Shown in pieces: positions 35,430-45,063 of a stretch of DNA of 64,000 bases. How positions within the stretch are numbered: position 1 is the stretch's first letter; the number at the start of each line of letters is the position of its first letter. The stretch lies in NCBI RefSeq assembly GCF_036226365.1, contig NZ_CP108462.1, positions 9,594,501-9,658,500 on the forward strand. The letters are read 5' to 3'. This DNA comes from Streptomyces sp. NBC_01262 (GTDB lineage: Bacteria; Actinomycetota; Actinomycetes; Streptomycetales; Streptomycetaceae). The translations under genes and the position numbers were made by a program. Below the pieces are notes generated by a model. That model saw only the letters and a list, made by a program, of their open reading frames with translations, was not told the origin of the DNA and made no database searches.

Positions 35430-36073
35430 GTCGTCTTCCCTTCCGTTCCGGACCCCTTGCGCGCTTCCAGCTGCACCCCGGGCTTGGCCATTGCCTTGAA
35501 GGCCTCGGGTGCTGCCGGGTCCTCCAGGATCGCGCGCAGGAGGTCGAGCTGTTCCACCTTCTCAGGTTTCCCCACCTGGCCGCGCCTCTTGTCCTCGGGC
35601 TGGCGCAGGCCTCCGCGCAGGGAGGCGGCCGGGTTGAGCTGGTACAGGCCCCGGCGTTGGCGGCACAGGACTCCGTCGTCTTCCAGGACCTTGAAGGCCC
35701 GGGAGATGTGGGGCCGGCTGTAGCCGAGGTGCTGGGCGACGTCGTCGTGGGTGGTCTCGATCAGTCCGCCGGGTTGCTGGGATCCCATGAGGGTGACGAG
35801 CACGACCAGGACGAAGCGGTCGTCGTCGTAGCGGACCGCGGCCCAGCGCATGAACTCCAGGCTGTCCATGGAGAAGGACTCGCCGATGAAGCCCGACTTG
35901 GAGGTCAGCGGGAAGACCTGTGCGCCATGGCCGGGAGGCAGGTCAATGGTGGGGCCAACGGCGCGGGTGTACGCGGTGGGCGGCGGCTTGGGCCGCTTCG
36001 GTTGGGGGCGCCGACCGGGTGACGGGACAGGCAGCTTTCTGGCTGAACTGCCGTCCGTGAACCCTGAGCTCAT
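35426..36073 (-). CDS. Winged-helix protein, first of tandem pair (RepL-like)
   Basis: 215 residues from the ATG at 36071-36073. A disordered Pro/Lys/Arg N-terminus (~60 residues) precedes a winged-helix core: MRWAAVRYDDDRFVLVVLVT, GGLIETTHDDVAQHLGYSRP, HISRAFKVLEDDGVLCRQRR. This resembles RepL replication initiators of small plasmids and MarR-type regulators. Three iteron-like repeats stand immediately upstream (36107-36168). It leads an overlapping three-gene operon ending with the pentapeptide protein. Confidence 0.65.
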   Translation of the reverse strand: MSSGFTDGSSARKLPVPSPGRRPQPKRPKPPPTAYTRAVGPTIDLPPGHGAQVFPLTSKSGFIGESFSMDSLEFMRWAAVRYDDDRFVLVVLVTLMGSQQPGGLIETTHDDVAQHLGYSRPHISRAFKVLEDDGVLCRQRRGLYQLNPAASLRGGLRQPEDKRRGQVGKPEKVEQLDLLRAILEDPAAPEAFKAMAKPGVQLEARKGSGTEGKTT

Positions 36074-36106
36074 GGGGCGCGCTCTCCTCGATGTGATGGG
36101 GGCGTT

Positions 36107-36168
36107 GGCACCTAAGTGCACCGTGGCACTACAGCCACGAAAACACGGCAGTAGAGACACGAAAGTCA
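36107..36168. repeat. Iteron-like tandem repeats
   Basis: Three tandem copies: GGCACCTAAGTGCACCGT (36107-36124), GGCACTACAGCCACGAAAAC (from 36125) and GGCAGTAGAGACACGAAAGT (from 36147). The last two have a 22-base period and share GGCA-S-TA-S-AG-M-CACGAAA. They lie 35 bases upstream of the first winged-helix gene and may be an operator or a replication origin element. Confidence 0.6.
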
Positions 36169-36305
36169 CCCGAACGTCAGCCCTGGACTGACATATCTCG
36201 TGCCGCGCCATCGGTTCGTGCGCGGCGCCGGCCGGTGGGTGAGTTGCTGGGTCCTTCGGGCTGGGCGACGTCGGCCTGGCCCTGGAGCAGCTCGCCCGTG
36301 AGGAG

Positions 36306-36476
36306 GTGGTCGACATCAGGGCTGCAGCTCAGAAGGACCCTCAGATGATCCACCTAGCTATCGAAGAACGCGGTGAGGCGTACGCCCGCAGGTTGTTCAC
36401 CAGCGACTTGGTCGACCGGGTGCGGCGCAGCGGCAGCACTTTGATGATCATCGACCAGCGTTGGGGGTTGGCATGA
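36306..36476 (+). CDS. Short frame coupled to DciA homologue
   Basis: 56 residues from a possible GTG start (VDIRAAAQKDPQMIHLAIEE), ending LMIIDQRWGLA. Its TGA overlaps the ATG of the DciA gene (ATGA), which supports translation. The frame stays open further upstream to about 36241 without another start, so it may be the tail of a longer, damaged gene. No family is recognised. Confidence 0.45.
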   Translation: MVDIRAAAQKDPQMIHLAIEERGEAYARRLFTSDLVDRVRRSGSTLMIIDQRWGLA

Positions 36477-37300
36477 GCGAGAGCATGCAGAAGCCGGAAC
36501 TGTCCGGTATCGACCTGGCCAGGGTCGCCCTGCAGGCCGCGAGGGAAGCCGCCCGCATCCGGCCCGCCGACGCTCCGGGAGGTCGTGGCAGCACCCGGCG
36601 CCGCGGCCGGTCGATCCGGCGCATGGACGGCCGGGAGCCGATGACGTTCGGGGCAGCGATCACCGAGCTGATGGCGGAGCGCGCCTGGGAGGCCCCGATC
36701 GCCGGCGGCAGCGTCATCGACCAATGGCCGGACATCGCGCCCGAGCTTGTCGGCAGGGTCGTCCCCGTGCGGTTCGACGAGGACTCCGGGCAGCTGGACC
36801 TACGGCCGGTCTCTCCGGCCTACGCCACCCAACTGCGTCTCCTGGGACGGCAGATGATCGCCCGGATCAACACCAAGACCGGCAGGGAGGCCGTGAAGTC
36901 GATCCGTGTCCTGCCACCCGGCCCCGATCAGGGCGCGCAGGCAGGCGGAGCGCCCGGGTCGGCGTCCCCGACCTCGCTGGAGGCAGCGGAAGCGGCGCCG
37001 GTGCGGACCCGGGAGACCGCATCCGCCGGCTACCGCGAGGCTCTCGCTACGGTCCAGGCGGCCAAGCCCGAAAATCTGGCCAACCCGGCCATCCGGGCGG
37101 CGATCGAGCGGCAAAACCAGGCGCTGCTCCGCAAGCGTGAGCCGGAGGTGGCGTTCACCGACGGCCAGGTCCTGCGCGACCAGCTGCTCGGCCGAGAGGC
37201 GGCTGCGGCTGATGTGGAGAACCGGGCGCGGGCCCGGGCACGGGCTGAGAAGGCCGGCCGCCTGCCCCATGTGGCCCGCGTATTCGACCGCATCGCATGA
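36473..37300 (+). CDS. DciA-like (DUF721) protein
   Basis: 275 residues from the ATG at 36473. The first 145 match actinobacterial DciA: SGIDLARVALQAAREAAR, basic linker GRSIRRMDG, then the KH-like fold (GGSVIDQWPDIAPELVGRVV, YATQLRLLGRQMIARIN). DciA proteins load the replicative helicase. The chromosomal copy normally lies beside recF and gyrB, so this one is an accessory version. The C-terminal ~100 residues are an added helical extension. It faces away from the winged-helix operon across the repeats. Confidence 0.8.
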   Translation: MSESMQKPELSGIDLARVALQAAREAARIRPADAPGGRGSTRRRGRSIRRMDGREPMTFGAAITELMAERAWEAPIAGGSVIDQWPDIAPELVGRVVPVRFDEDSGQLDLRPVSPAYATQLRLLGRQMIARINTKTGREAVKSIRVLPPGPDQGAQAGGAPGSASPTSLEAAEAAPVRTRETASAGYREALATVQAAKPENLANPAIRAAIERQNQALLRKREPEVAFTDGQVLRDQLLGREAAAADVENRARARARAEKAGRLPHVARVFDRIA

Positions 37301-37424
37301 GGAGCATCGTGAGCGCCCGTTGCCCCACCGCATGGCAGGACAGCGAACGGTCAATGGCTCGTCCAGCTACCGGCATGCTGAAGTGGGCCCGCCCGCGGCG
37401 GCCAGATGCGAGAGGGTGTCCAAC

Positions 37425-38270
37425 GTGGCGAACGCGAAGAAGAATCCAAGCACCCGGGCGAAGCAAGTACAGCGTCAGCGGTCAGCCGCCGAACGGCGGC
37501 GACAGGCGCAGGAATACGCCGGTATGCCCGACGAGATCGTGGAGCTGCTGGAGTCGCCTGGCATCCTGCCTGAGTGGGAGAGGTTCTACCGGGCTTTCCC
37601 CACGGTCACGGCTGCGGTGGAGGCGGCCAAGCGGGGCGAGCCAGTCGAGGTCTTCAGCAGCGAGCATGAGCATTATCTGCTGCGGGTGATCGTGCCGGAT
37701 GACGATCCCGTGGTTGAAACCACCCTGTATGTCCCCTACGGAACGCGTGACGCCTTGTGGAGCGGACTGCTCAATAGCGACGACCAAGACCACACCCTCG
37801 AACGGATCGCCGGCGCACTGCCCGATCTGCTTCCCGATGACGTCCGGGTTGAAGGTCTTGAGTACGTCATCGAAGAACCGCCGCCTGGCGCCCCCTTGCC
37901 CCGGTTCGCCTACCGGTACCGGATCCCGGCCGCTGACCTGGACACGTGGCGCTCACACGGGGAGGCATCTAGCTGCTTCCAGCCGCTGCAGGAGGCGCTG
38001 GGCTGGATGGACACCGGGACGGCCACCCACGCTGACGCCGTGGAGATCCTGCGCAAACACGGTGTTCCAGCGGTCAGTTGCGATGCCTGTGGTCACGCCG
38101 TTACAAACCGTCATCCTGCCTGGCATGGGATGTGGGTGGACCTCATCGACGAGTGCGGTCCGGTATGCCCGGCATATGACGACTCTGCTCTGCAGACGGG
38201 CCACGAGTTGGATGACATCGCCATCGGTGGCCCTCACAACGTCAGCCTTCCTCTGACGGTCGCCTCATAA
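37425..38270 (+). CDS. Hypothetical protein downstream of dciA-like gene
   Basis: 281 residues from GTG 37425, with GAGAGGG nine bases upstream. A Lys/Arg/Gln-rich start (AKKNPSTRAKQVQRQRSAAE) is followed by an alpha/beta body with an acidic, Pro-rich middle. The C-terminal region has a possible metal site (VSCDACGHAVTNRHPAWHGM ... CGPVCPAYDD). No family is recognised. Same strand and 125 bases after the DciA gene. Confidence 0.6.
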   Translation: MANAKKNPSTRAKQVQRQRSAAERRRQAQEYAGMPDEIVELLESPGILPEWERFYRAFPTVTAAVEAAKRGEPVEVFSSEHEHYLLRVIVPDDDPVVETTLYVPYGTRDALWSGLLNSDDQDHTLERIAGALPDLLPDDVRVEGLEYVIEEPPPGAPLPRFAYRYRIPAADLDTWRSHGEASSCFQPLQEALGWMDTGTATHADAVEILRKHGVPAVSCDACGHAVTNRHPAWHGMWVDLIDECGPVCPAYDDSALQTGHELDDIAIGGPHNVSLPLTVAS

Positions 38271-38421
38271 GGGCAGTTCCTCACCTTTTCAATCCCCAGA
38301 CGAGTGCTCTCGGACCCTGGCAGCCCGGCCGGGCGTCGGCGGGCGTCAGGCTGGTCGACGGGCGGCGCCGATCAAGGCGGCCTCTTCGGGCCGTGGCCGG
38401 TAACGAGGCCGGTGCCGTCAG

Positions 38422-38832
38422 GTGGGCGTGTACGGCCCCTCCGCCGCGCTGTACAGGTTCCAGGTCACCATCGAAGACCCCGAACTGCTGCTCCTGTCCG
38501 ACCAGGTCGTCGTTGCGACGTATGCCGTCAAGAGCAAGGGCGAGGACCTGTTGGCCGTGAGCGGCCCCGACATGCACGCCCGTCGGGGCCCGGTGCAGCG
38601 GCCGGCCTGCTCGGACGTGCAGCTCGGCGGCGACCCCAACGACCCGCGCAACCTGTGGGTGGAACCCCCCTCGCCCGGACACACGGCGGGCGCCGGCCCC
38701 AACAACCCCAGGGACGTCGTGGAGACCAACCTCCACACCGCGGTCTGCGCCGGCACCACGACCCTGGCCAAAGCCCAGCAGGCCATCGCCACCGACTGGT
38801 CCACCGCCCTGACCAGCCTCGGCATCGGCTGA
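38422..38832 (+). pseudogene. Chimera ending in an HNH-like secreted-protein tail
   Basis: 136 codons from GTG 38422. The first ~65 (VYGPSAALYRFQVTIEDPEL and onward) belong to an unrelated protein. From LGGDPNDPRNLWVEPPSP to the stop it is nearly identical to the tail of the lipoprotein gene at 46797-47456. The signal peptide and the Asp-His of the nuclease motif are absent, so the tail is not a working enzyme. Confidence 0.7.
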
Positions 38833-38852
38833 CACCGCACCAGCAGCAACAC
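38618..38852 (+). repeat. 235-bp duplication, copy 1
   Basis: Matches 47242-47476 over 235 bases with seven mismatches and no gaps by direct reading (~97 %). The match runs 20 bases past the stop codon, so it is a DNA duplication and not only protein similarity. Confidence 0.85.
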
Positions 38853-38920
38853 CCCAGTTTCATGAGCCTCAACAGGCGCGCCTCTCTGCGCGAGGGGTCA
38901 CGGCTCTGGCGTCTCAGCCG

Positions 38921-39307
38921 TCAGCCGGGACGTCGACGTCCCGGTCGCGGCCTGGCCGCCTGGCGCTGGTGCCGGGCTTGGCGGGCGCGCCGGTTGGTCC
39001 ACCAGGTGAGGCGGTCGGCGGAATCCGGCGGCATCACGCTGTGGAGTAGGGACTGGGCGGCCACAACGGCGAGTCCGGCCAGGACAGCCGAGGCGTACGG
39101 CCTGAGCTGCGGCTCAGTCTCGAATTCTTCCTGGTTGGGTGCGTATCCCGGCTCCGCTGAGAAGCGGGGTGTTTCCGTTTGCCGTTTCGGGCGCGTCCTG
39201 ACGGTCTGCCCCGCACAGTGCCGCGAGTCCGAACCTCCATGGTCGGTTACCCAGAGTATCTTCTCGTTGCGTGAGGTGATGAATGCAGTACGGTCAGCAC
39301 ATCGCAT
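38921..39307 (-). CDS. Small membrane protein, copy 3 of a local family
   Basis: Up to 128 residues; the true start is uncertain and probably nearer the stop, because the 5' end overlaps the NACHT gene start. A hydrophobic helix (PYASAVLAGLAVVAAQSLLH) is followed by SVMPPDSADRLTWWTNRRAR and a very basic tail. The PxDSxDRLTWW...RR pattern matches the copy at 29154-29402. It is divergent from the NACHT ATPase. Confidence 0.65.
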   Translation of the reverse strand: MRCADRTAFITSRNEKILWVTDHGGSDSRHCAGQTVRTRPKRQTETPRFSAEPGYAPNQEEFETEPQLRPYASAVLAGLAVVAAQSLLHSVMPPDSADRLTWWTNRRARQARHQRQAARPRPGRRRPG

Positions 39308-42180
39308 GGATTGCAGCAGTGATCGTCACCGGAGCGCTCCTGGGCGTAGCGGTGGCGACGGGCAAAGCTGGCGACGCCGGAACGCTGACGGCGATTCTCG
39401 GTTTCAGCGTGTCCATGGGCGGCTTCGTGCTCAATCTGACGCGCACGGGTGGTGTTGACGCGCACCCGGAACCCTCGGAGCGACTGGACCGCCACTGCGG
39501 TCAGCTGGCGGCCGCGGTCACGGAGCAGTGGCAGAGGGAGTGGCGTCTGCGGCGGTTGCAGGATCCGGAGCCGCTGCAGGTGCACTGGCGCCTTGCCGAG
39601 TCCTGGCTGACTGACCCCTGGGAGGGTGAGGACGACGGCCGGATGCTGCAGGACCGGCTTGAGAATGTCGCCGACGTGTTCGACCGGGTGCCGTCCAGGC
39701 GTCTAGTCGTGCTCGGCGCGCCGGGCAGTGGCAAGACGGTCCTTGCGGTGCGGTTCACCCTCGACGTCCTGCTCGCCCGGCAGACCGGCGACCCGGTGCC
39801 GGTGATCTTCTCCCTGTCGGGCTGGCGGCCGGACCGGCAGACCCTGCACGCCTGGATGGCCGATTCCATCGCCGCTACTTACCCGGGGGCTGACTGGAGC
39901 CGGGAACTGCTGGCCGCCGGACTTGTGCTGCCCGTGCTCGACGGGTTGGACGAGATCCCTGGTCCTCTTCGGGTCCAGGCCGTCGAGCAGCTGAACGCAT
40001 CGTTCGATCCCGGTGCCCCGGTGCTCCTGACATGCCGCACCGAGGTCTACACGCACATCGCGCAGACCGGGGACGTGTTCACCGCGGCCGCCGCCGTCGA
40101 ACTGCAATCACTGTCCTTCGAGGACGCCAGCGCCTACCTCGACAAGACGGCCCGCCCCGTCCGAGGTCTGGATGGGCGCCGTGCCACCCGCTGGGACCCC
40201 GTCCTCGCTCACATCCGGGCGCAGCCTGACGACGGGGCGAGCAGGACCGTGCGGCAGGTCCTGCAGACCCCGCTGATGGTGGCGATGGCACGCCAGGTGT
40301 ACGGGGAGGGCACCGCCGATCCCCGGGAACTGCTCGATGGGCGCTACGCCGACGCGGACGCCCTGGAGGAACACCTCCTCGGAGCGTTCGTCCCAGCGGC
40401 CTTCCGCGACGATCCCCAGGCAGACAGAGCCGGTCACTGGCTCGCCTTCCTGGCCACCCACCTCGAACATCAGCACACACGTGACCTGGCATGGTGGCGG
40501 CTGCGCCTTGCGCTGCCGCGACCGTTGCGCGACATCGGGCCGTTCCTGCTGCTGGGCGTGATCGCCGTCGTACTCAGCCTCGTCATCGCCGAGCGACCGA
40601 CGGCGGAGACCCTTCTTGTGACGGTTGCTTTCCTGACCGGTGCAGGTCTCGGCCATCTGCTCCTGACCAGGACTCCGGGAAAGAAGGCGGCCGCTCCGAG
40701 CCGTGGCCGTGTCCTGCCCCCCGCTGCCCTGGGCGTTGGCGCTGCCGCCGTTCTCGGGACACTCGCCGGGTTGACCGGTGACCTCGGTCTCGCCCACAGC
40801 TTCTCGTTCAACTCGTTCATCTCGAGCCGCGAATCGACCAACCACCTGGCCCTGGCGGTGACGGCCGGACTGGCTACATCGGTGATCTTGACCGTTGTGG
40901 GCACCACTAGAGACCCCGTTCCTGCCACCGCCGCCTTCGCCCGCGGACACAGGACCTCCCCGCTGGTCCGGGTACTCACCGTGGCAGCGCTGCTCGCCAC
41001 CGTCGCAGCAGCGCTCCTCTCGCTCCGGGAAATCTTCCAGCTGGGCGCGGACCCGAAACCAGCATTCATCAGCCTGGGTGCGGCAGCCGTACTCGCTGTC
41101 GTGACCGTGATCGTGGCGCTGCTCACCAGATGGCTCAGTTCGCCGAAGCGTGCACGGCACGGCCCAGGATCAGCGCACACCTCCCGGGAGCATCGCCACG
41201 CGGCGCGGGCGGTGGGCCGCGGCGCGGCGGCCGGCCTCCTCGCCGGCTTCTGTTTCGGGATCGCCTTCGGACTCGGCGACGGCACGGTTCTGGCACTGCG
41301 GGCCCACATCAGCAGCAGCTACCCTCATGGGGCCGCAACCCATGTCCTGGCCGACGGCACTCGATACGTCATCACGGCCGAGGGCTGGCGCCTCGGCTAC
41401 CTGCCTGACGGCACCAGGTACGTGCGTACCCCAGGCCCCGTGCACGGGATTGAGGCCCAAGAGTCCTATAGCAGCAACGAGTACGCCATCGCCACCTCCG
41501 AGGCAGGGGACTACTGCACCGGCACGACACGCTGCGTGCCCTTCTACGGGCCTGTTGAGATCCGCAGGCCCGGCACGGTGAAATTGCCCCAGGGCACCGT
41601 AGTCGACGACTACGGCCTCCAGGATCGGCTCCCGCCAGGCATCTCGGACTGGCTCTTCGGGGACGGCCCAGGCTGGATGTTCAACTACGCCATGAGGTTC
41701 GGCCTGCAGGCCGGCCTGTCCCTCGGGCTGGTGAGCGGACTCCTCACCGGTGTGCACCGGCTGCTGTTCGCCTCCGTCGACGTCACCCGGTACCTCAGCC
41801 CACTCGCCAGCCTGCACACCGACCGCACCACAGCCGCGGCACGCAGCATCATGATCTTCTTCCTCGGACTCATCGGCGTCACAGTCTCCCTCGCCGTCGG
41901 CTGGGGAGACGCACCCAGCGTCGCCGTGATCATCTGGACCGTGGCTGGACCGCTCTCTCTCCTCCTGAGCGCCTGGGGCTGGCTGCTCACCGCACGTCTG
42001 TGGCTGTGCACCACGGGACGACTGCCCTGGCGCCTCATGGCCTTCCTCCACCAGGCACACCACCGGGGCGTCCTGCGACAGGTCGGCGCCCTGTACCAGT
42101 TCCGCCACGCACGACTCCAAGAACACCTGGCCACCGCAGGTACCGACGACTGCGGCACACATCCGACCCGTTACCCGTAA
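39283..42180 (+). CDS. Membrane NACHT-domain NTPase
   Basis: 965 residues from ATG 39283 with GAGGTG seven bases upstream. Two N-terminal helices (~6-50) precede a NACHT ATPase domain with Walker A GAPGSGKT (145-152) and Walker [13 protein letters not shown] (~215-226). From ~450 there are about ten more membrane helices, interrupted by a soluble beta-rich segment ([20 protein letters not shown] to the region near [15 protein letters not shown]) that should lie outside the membrane. NACHT proteins are NLR-like sensors, several of them anti-phage. The signal sensed here is unknown. Confidence 0.85.
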   Translation: MQYGQHIAWIAAVIVTGALLGVAVATGKAGDAGTLTAILGFSVSMGGFVLNLTRTGGVDAHPEPSERLDRHCGQLAAAVTEQWQREWRLRRLQDPEPLQVHWRLAESWLTDPWEGEDDGRMLQDRLENVADVFDRVPSRRLVVLGAPGSGKTVLAVRFTLDVLLARQTGDPVPVIFSLSGWRPDRQTLHAWMADSIAATYPGADWSRELLAAGLVLPVLDGLDEIPGPLRVQAVEQLNASFDPGAPVLLTCRTEVYTHIAQTGDVFTAAAAVELQSLSFEDASAYLDKTARPVRGLDGRRATRWDPVLAHIRAQPDDGASRTVRQVLQTPLMVAMARQVYGEGTADPRELLDGRYADADALEEHLLGAFVPAAFRDDPQADRAGHWLAFLATHLEHQHTRDLAWWRLRLALPRPLRDIGPFLLLGVIAVVLSLVIAERPTAETLLVTVAFLTGAGLGHLLLTRTPGKKAAAPSRGRVLPPAALGVGAAAVLGTLAGLTGDLGLAHSFSFNSFISSRESTNHLALAVTAGLATSVILTVVGTTRDPVPATAAFARGHRTSPLVRVLTVAALLATVAAALLSLREIFQLGADPKPAFISLGAAAVLAVVTVIVALLTRWLSSPKRARHGPGSAHTSREHRHAARAVGRGAAAGLLAGFCFGIAFGLGDGTVLALRAHISSSYPHGAATHVLADGTRYVITAEGWRLGYLPDGTRYVRTPGPVHGIEAQESYSSNEYAIATSEAGDYCTGTTRCVPFYGPVEIRRPGTVKLPQGTVVDDYGLQDRLPPGISDWLFGDGPGWMFNYAMRFGLQAGLSLGLVSGLLTGVHRLLFASVDVTRYLSPLASLHTDRTTAAARSIMIFFLGLIGVTVSLAVGWGDAPSVAVIIWTVAGPLSLLLSAWGWLLTARLWLCTTGRLPWRLMAFLHQAHHRGVLRQVGALYQFRHARLQEHLATAGTDDCGTHPTRYP

Positions 42181-42305
42181 CCCGAGCCGTCCGAGTTCAC
42201 TCGGACGATCCCGCCGCGTTGGATGACGGCGGGCACGAGATCCTCAAGGTGTGCGAACGCGACGGGTACGACTTCGACATCCTGCACTGGCGGACCTGGT
42301 ACTTC

Positions 42306-42443
42306 GTGGGCGCCGGGGAAGAGCAGGTTGCTGACGGTGGCGACCTTGATCCGGCGGATCTCGGAGCGGCCGTGGCCGCTGCCCCGGGTGCGGCCCTGGA
42401 GCGGAATTTCCTTCCAGGGCAAGGACTTGAGCTGCTTGCGCAG
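42306..42443 (-). pseudogene. Transposase fragment, inverted segment
   Basis: Reads [20 protein letters not shown], then [20 protein letters not shown], ending LLFPGAH: the middle of an ISAs1/H-repeat-type transposase. It lies on the opposite strand to the fragment at 42449, which carries the residues that should follow. Confidence 0.75.
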
Positions 42444-42448
42444 CCTGC

Positions 42449-42795
42449 CAGGCGGTCCAGATCAAGCGCCGCCGCACCGACCGCAAGACCGGCAAGGTCA
42501 CCATCGCCACCGTCTATGCGGTCACCAGCCTGACCGCCGAGCAGGCCACCCCGGCCCAGCTCGCGAAGCTGATCCGGGACCACTGGAAGATCGAGGCCCT
42601 GCACCACGTCCGCGACACCACCTTCGCCGAGGACGCCTCGCAGCTGCGGACCGGGAACGCTCCCGGGGCCATGGCGACCTGGCGCAACCTCGCCATAGGC
42701 GCCCTCCGGCTGGGCGGTGTCAGCAACATCGCCGCCCCCTCCGCCACAACGCGCGTGACGCCCGCCGCCCTCTCGCGATCCTCGGCCTCGCGTGA
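42449..42795 (+). pseudogene. Transposase C-terminal fragment (ISAs1-like)
   Basis: Begins [20 protein letters not shown] and continues through [41 protein letters not shown] one-base shift near 42740 separates NIAA from [14 protein letters not shown] and the stop. This is the end of the same transposase as the inverted fragment. Inactive. Confidence 0.8.
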
Positions 42796-43006
42796 TCACA
42801 AAACGGGTGTCGGCCGACTACGACGAAGCCCTGACCCCCAGCACGGTCACCGAATCCGGGACCACGTTCATGTTGAGCCCTTGAGCGAGTCGCCCGCCTG
42901 GGCGGTGTGGCGGGCCGGTTTCACCGCAGAGATCAGCAGGATGAGCGCTGGGGCAGGGAATCGCGGTGGCCATCCCGGCCCCGCGACCACCCTGGCCACC
43001 GGCACC
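42796..43006. other. Region between transposase relic and SRPBCC gene
   Basis: No gene is seen. The plus-strand stretch 42223-42310 on the other side of the relic ([20 protein letters not shown]) also looks like a severed coding piece. Confidence 0.3.
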
Positions 43007-43447
43007 TCACGCACCCGGCCCGAGCTCGGTGCGGACTTCCACCCGCTGCTTGAGGCCGGTGTTGAACGCGGCGTACCCGTCTTTTTTGGGTGTTCTGAGG
43101 AAGGGCCGGATCAGGGTGACCAGGGCTCCGGAGAATTCCTCGTGGTTGGTCAGGCGGGTGGTGCCGTCGTGGTTGGGGGAAAGGACGAAGGAGTGCTGGC
43201 CGTGGAACAGCTGCTTGATGCCGAGCGTGCCGACCCACCGCAGTTCCTGGCCGGGTGTCGCGACGGTGACCGTGGGCCTGAAGGTCATGCCCGGCATGCG
43301 CATCGTGAGCCGGCTTCCCACTTGAGCGGTTCCCTCGGCTGCGGAGAAGGTGCTCCACTCGCCGTAAGCGGCGAAGTCGGTGAGGACGTCCCACACCGCT
43401 TGCGGGGTGGCGTCGATGTCAATCACGGCGGTGAGGACCGGCTTCAT
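43007..43447 (-). CDS. SRPBCC-family protein
   Basis: 146 residues from the ATG at 43445-43447 (an ATG four codons upstream is also possible). Typical START-like/SRPBCC pattern: [20 protein letters not shown] at the start, [19 protein letters not shown] in the sheet, and a long C-terminal helix ([14 protein letters not shown]). Such proteins bind small hydrophobic ligands or act as cyclases. Third gene of an operon with the hydrolase and TetR genes. Confidence 0.8.
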   Translation of the reverse strand: MKPVLTAVIDIDATPQAVWDVLTDFAAYGEWSTFSAAEGTAQVGSRLTMRMPGMTFRPTVTVATPGQELRWVGTLGIKQLFHGQHSFVLSPNHDGTTRLTNHEEFSGALVTLIRPFLRTPKKDGYAAFNTGLKQRVEVRTELGPGA

Positions 43448-43559
43448 GGTGGTTTCCACTTCTGGCTGGTGCGGGAGGGAGGGGCGGGGGTTCGGCGAGC
43501 GGGTGGTCTACCGGTGGTCGGTGGGGCCGGGGACTGGCGTGGAGCGCAGTCCACAGCGG

Positions 43560-44180
43560 TCAGAGCGTCACGCCCGGCGCGGCCCTGCGGGAGGGGGCGC
43601 TGTTGGTGCTGGTGGCCGTGGTCTCCTGCAGGCCGTGGTCGATGAAGTCGATCATCCAGGTGAAGCTGTCGTCGATGTCGGTGGCGAACTGGAACCCGCC
43701 GGCTGCTTCCAGGGATGCGTATCCGTGCAGGACGGTGCGCAGCATCCGCAGCGCGTGGATCTGCTGGTCGGGGTCGATCCGGTAGCCGTGCAGCATGGCC
43801 GCCCAGGAGTCGACCACCCGGTTGAGGGCGTCGATGAGGGGGTCGTCGGGTCCGGTCGGGCGGGCGGCGTTGGCTGCGGCGTATCGGCCGTGGTGGTCCT
43901 TGACGAACGTCCGCATCGCCTGTGCGCCGCGGGCCAGGGCTTCGGTGCCGGCCCGGCCCTGGATGGCGTCGCGGATGGCGTCGGCGCACTGGTTCATGGC
44001 CAGGATGGCGATCCGGTGGGCGAGGTCGGTCTGGCCGGTGACGTGCTTGTACAGCGAGGGGGTCCTGACCCCGAGCCGTTCGGCGACCAGGCCCATGCCG
44101 AGCTGGTCGAACCCGACCTCGTCGACCAGGGCGGCGGCGGCTTCGGTGACCGTCGCGGCGGTGAGTCCGGCCCTAGGCAC
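43560..44180 (-). CDS. TetR-family regulator
   Basis: 206 residues, overlapping the hydrolase gene end by eight bases. HTH at ~8-52 ([40 protein letters not shown]); C-terminal ligand domain of the WHG type ([20 protein letters not shown]). It probably represses its own operon by binding the two palindromes upstream of the hydrolase gene at 45029-45063. Confidence 0.85.
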   Translation of the reverse strand: MPRAGLTAATVTEAAAALVDEVGFDQLGMGLVAERLGVRTPSLYKHVTGQTDLAHRIAILAMNQCADAIRDAIQGRAGTEALARGAQAMRTFVKDHHGRYAAANAARPTGPDDPLIDALNRVVDSWAAMLHGYRIDPDQQIHALRMLRTVLHGYASLEAAGGFQFATDIDDSFTWMIDFIDHGLQETTATSTNSAPSRRAAPGVTL

Positions 44181-45009
44181 CGGCAGCCGCCTTGGCCAGG
44201 AACGGCAGGGCCAGCGCGAGGACCTGGTCGGGGGTCTGGGCGTGCGGGTAGTGGCCGGCGCCGTCGATCACGGCCAGCTCGCCGAGGCCGGCGGGCAGGT
44301 CGGCGATGATCTTCGCTCCTTCGGCGCGGGGGTCGGCCCAGTCGGGGTCCAGGCTGCCTTCGACGATCAGGACCGGGCAGGTGACGTGGGCGAGCTGGGT
44401 GCCGGCGTCGGTGGGCTTGGACTTGCACATGTCCTGCAGGGCCTTCATCCGGCCGGGCTCACTCAGCGTGGCCTCAATGCGGGCCAGTTCGCTGTTCCAG
44501 TCGGCGGGCTTGGCCGGGTAGGCCACGTCGAGGTACTTCTTCCAGTCCGCCAGGCGTCCCCGGACGATGACCTGCGCCATCCGCGTGTACCCGGTCCGGA
44601 AGCGCTTGACCCGGATCAGCCCGCCCAGGTCGACCGGCTGCGCACGGGTGAACGGAGCCAGCTCGATCACTCCGCTGATCACGTCGGGCGCAGTGGCGGC
44701 CGCGATGGTCGCGGCGCCGCCGCTGATCGACTGCCCGATGATCACGGCCGGGCCGCCGAGGTGACGCACGACGGCGACCAGATCTCCGGCGATGTCGGTG
44801 CGGCTGTAACCGTCCCAGCCGAGGCTGGACTCACCGCACCCGCGGATGTCGACGTTCGCGACCCGGTAACCGGCGGCCACCAGGCCGGGAACGAGGAAGC
44901 GGTAGGAGTGCCGGCTGTCGCCGATACCGTGCGCCAGCACGACCAGGGGACCTTCCCCGGTCACGTCGAAGGCGATGGTGTTCTTGCCGATTCTCAGGTG
45001 CTCGGTCAT
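44173..45009 (-). CDS. Alpha/beta hydrolase
   Basis: 278 residues from the ATG at 45007-45009. Oxyanion motif VVLAHGIGDSRHSY, nucleophile Ser94 in IIGQSISGGAA, late acid around EGSLDPDWADP and catalytic His in IDGAGHYPHAQ. No signal peptide, no extra domain. First gene of an operon with TetR and SRPBCC genes; it may detoxify or modify the TetR ligand. Confidence 0.85.
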   Translation of the reverse strand: MTEHLRIGKNTIAFDVTGEGPLVVLAHGIGDSRHSYRFLVPGLVAAGYRVANVDIRGCGESSLGWDGYSRTDIAGDLVAVVRHLGGPAVIIGQSISGGAATIAAATAPDVISGVIELAPFTRAQPVDLGGLIRVKRFRTGYTRMAQVIVRGRLADWKKYLDVAYPAKPADWNSELARIEATLSEPGRMKALQDMCKSKPTDAGTQLAHVTCPVLIVEGSLDPDWADPRAEGAKIIADLPAGLGELAVIDGAGHYPHAQTPDQVLALALPFLAKAAAGA

Positions 45010-45028
45010 GCCGTCCTCCACCGAAATA

Positions 45029-45063
45029 GCTAATCTGATTAGCCAGAGGCTAGTCGTATTAGC
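45029..45063. promoter_or_regulatory. Two tandem palindromic operators for the TetR operon
   Basis: GCTAATCTGATTAGC (45029-45043) is a perfect 15-base palindrome. GCTAGTCGTATTAGC (45049-45063) is a second copy with one changed base, centred 20 bases away. Both lie 20-55 bases upstream of the hydrolase ATG, where they would overlap the promoter. Confidence 0.8.
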
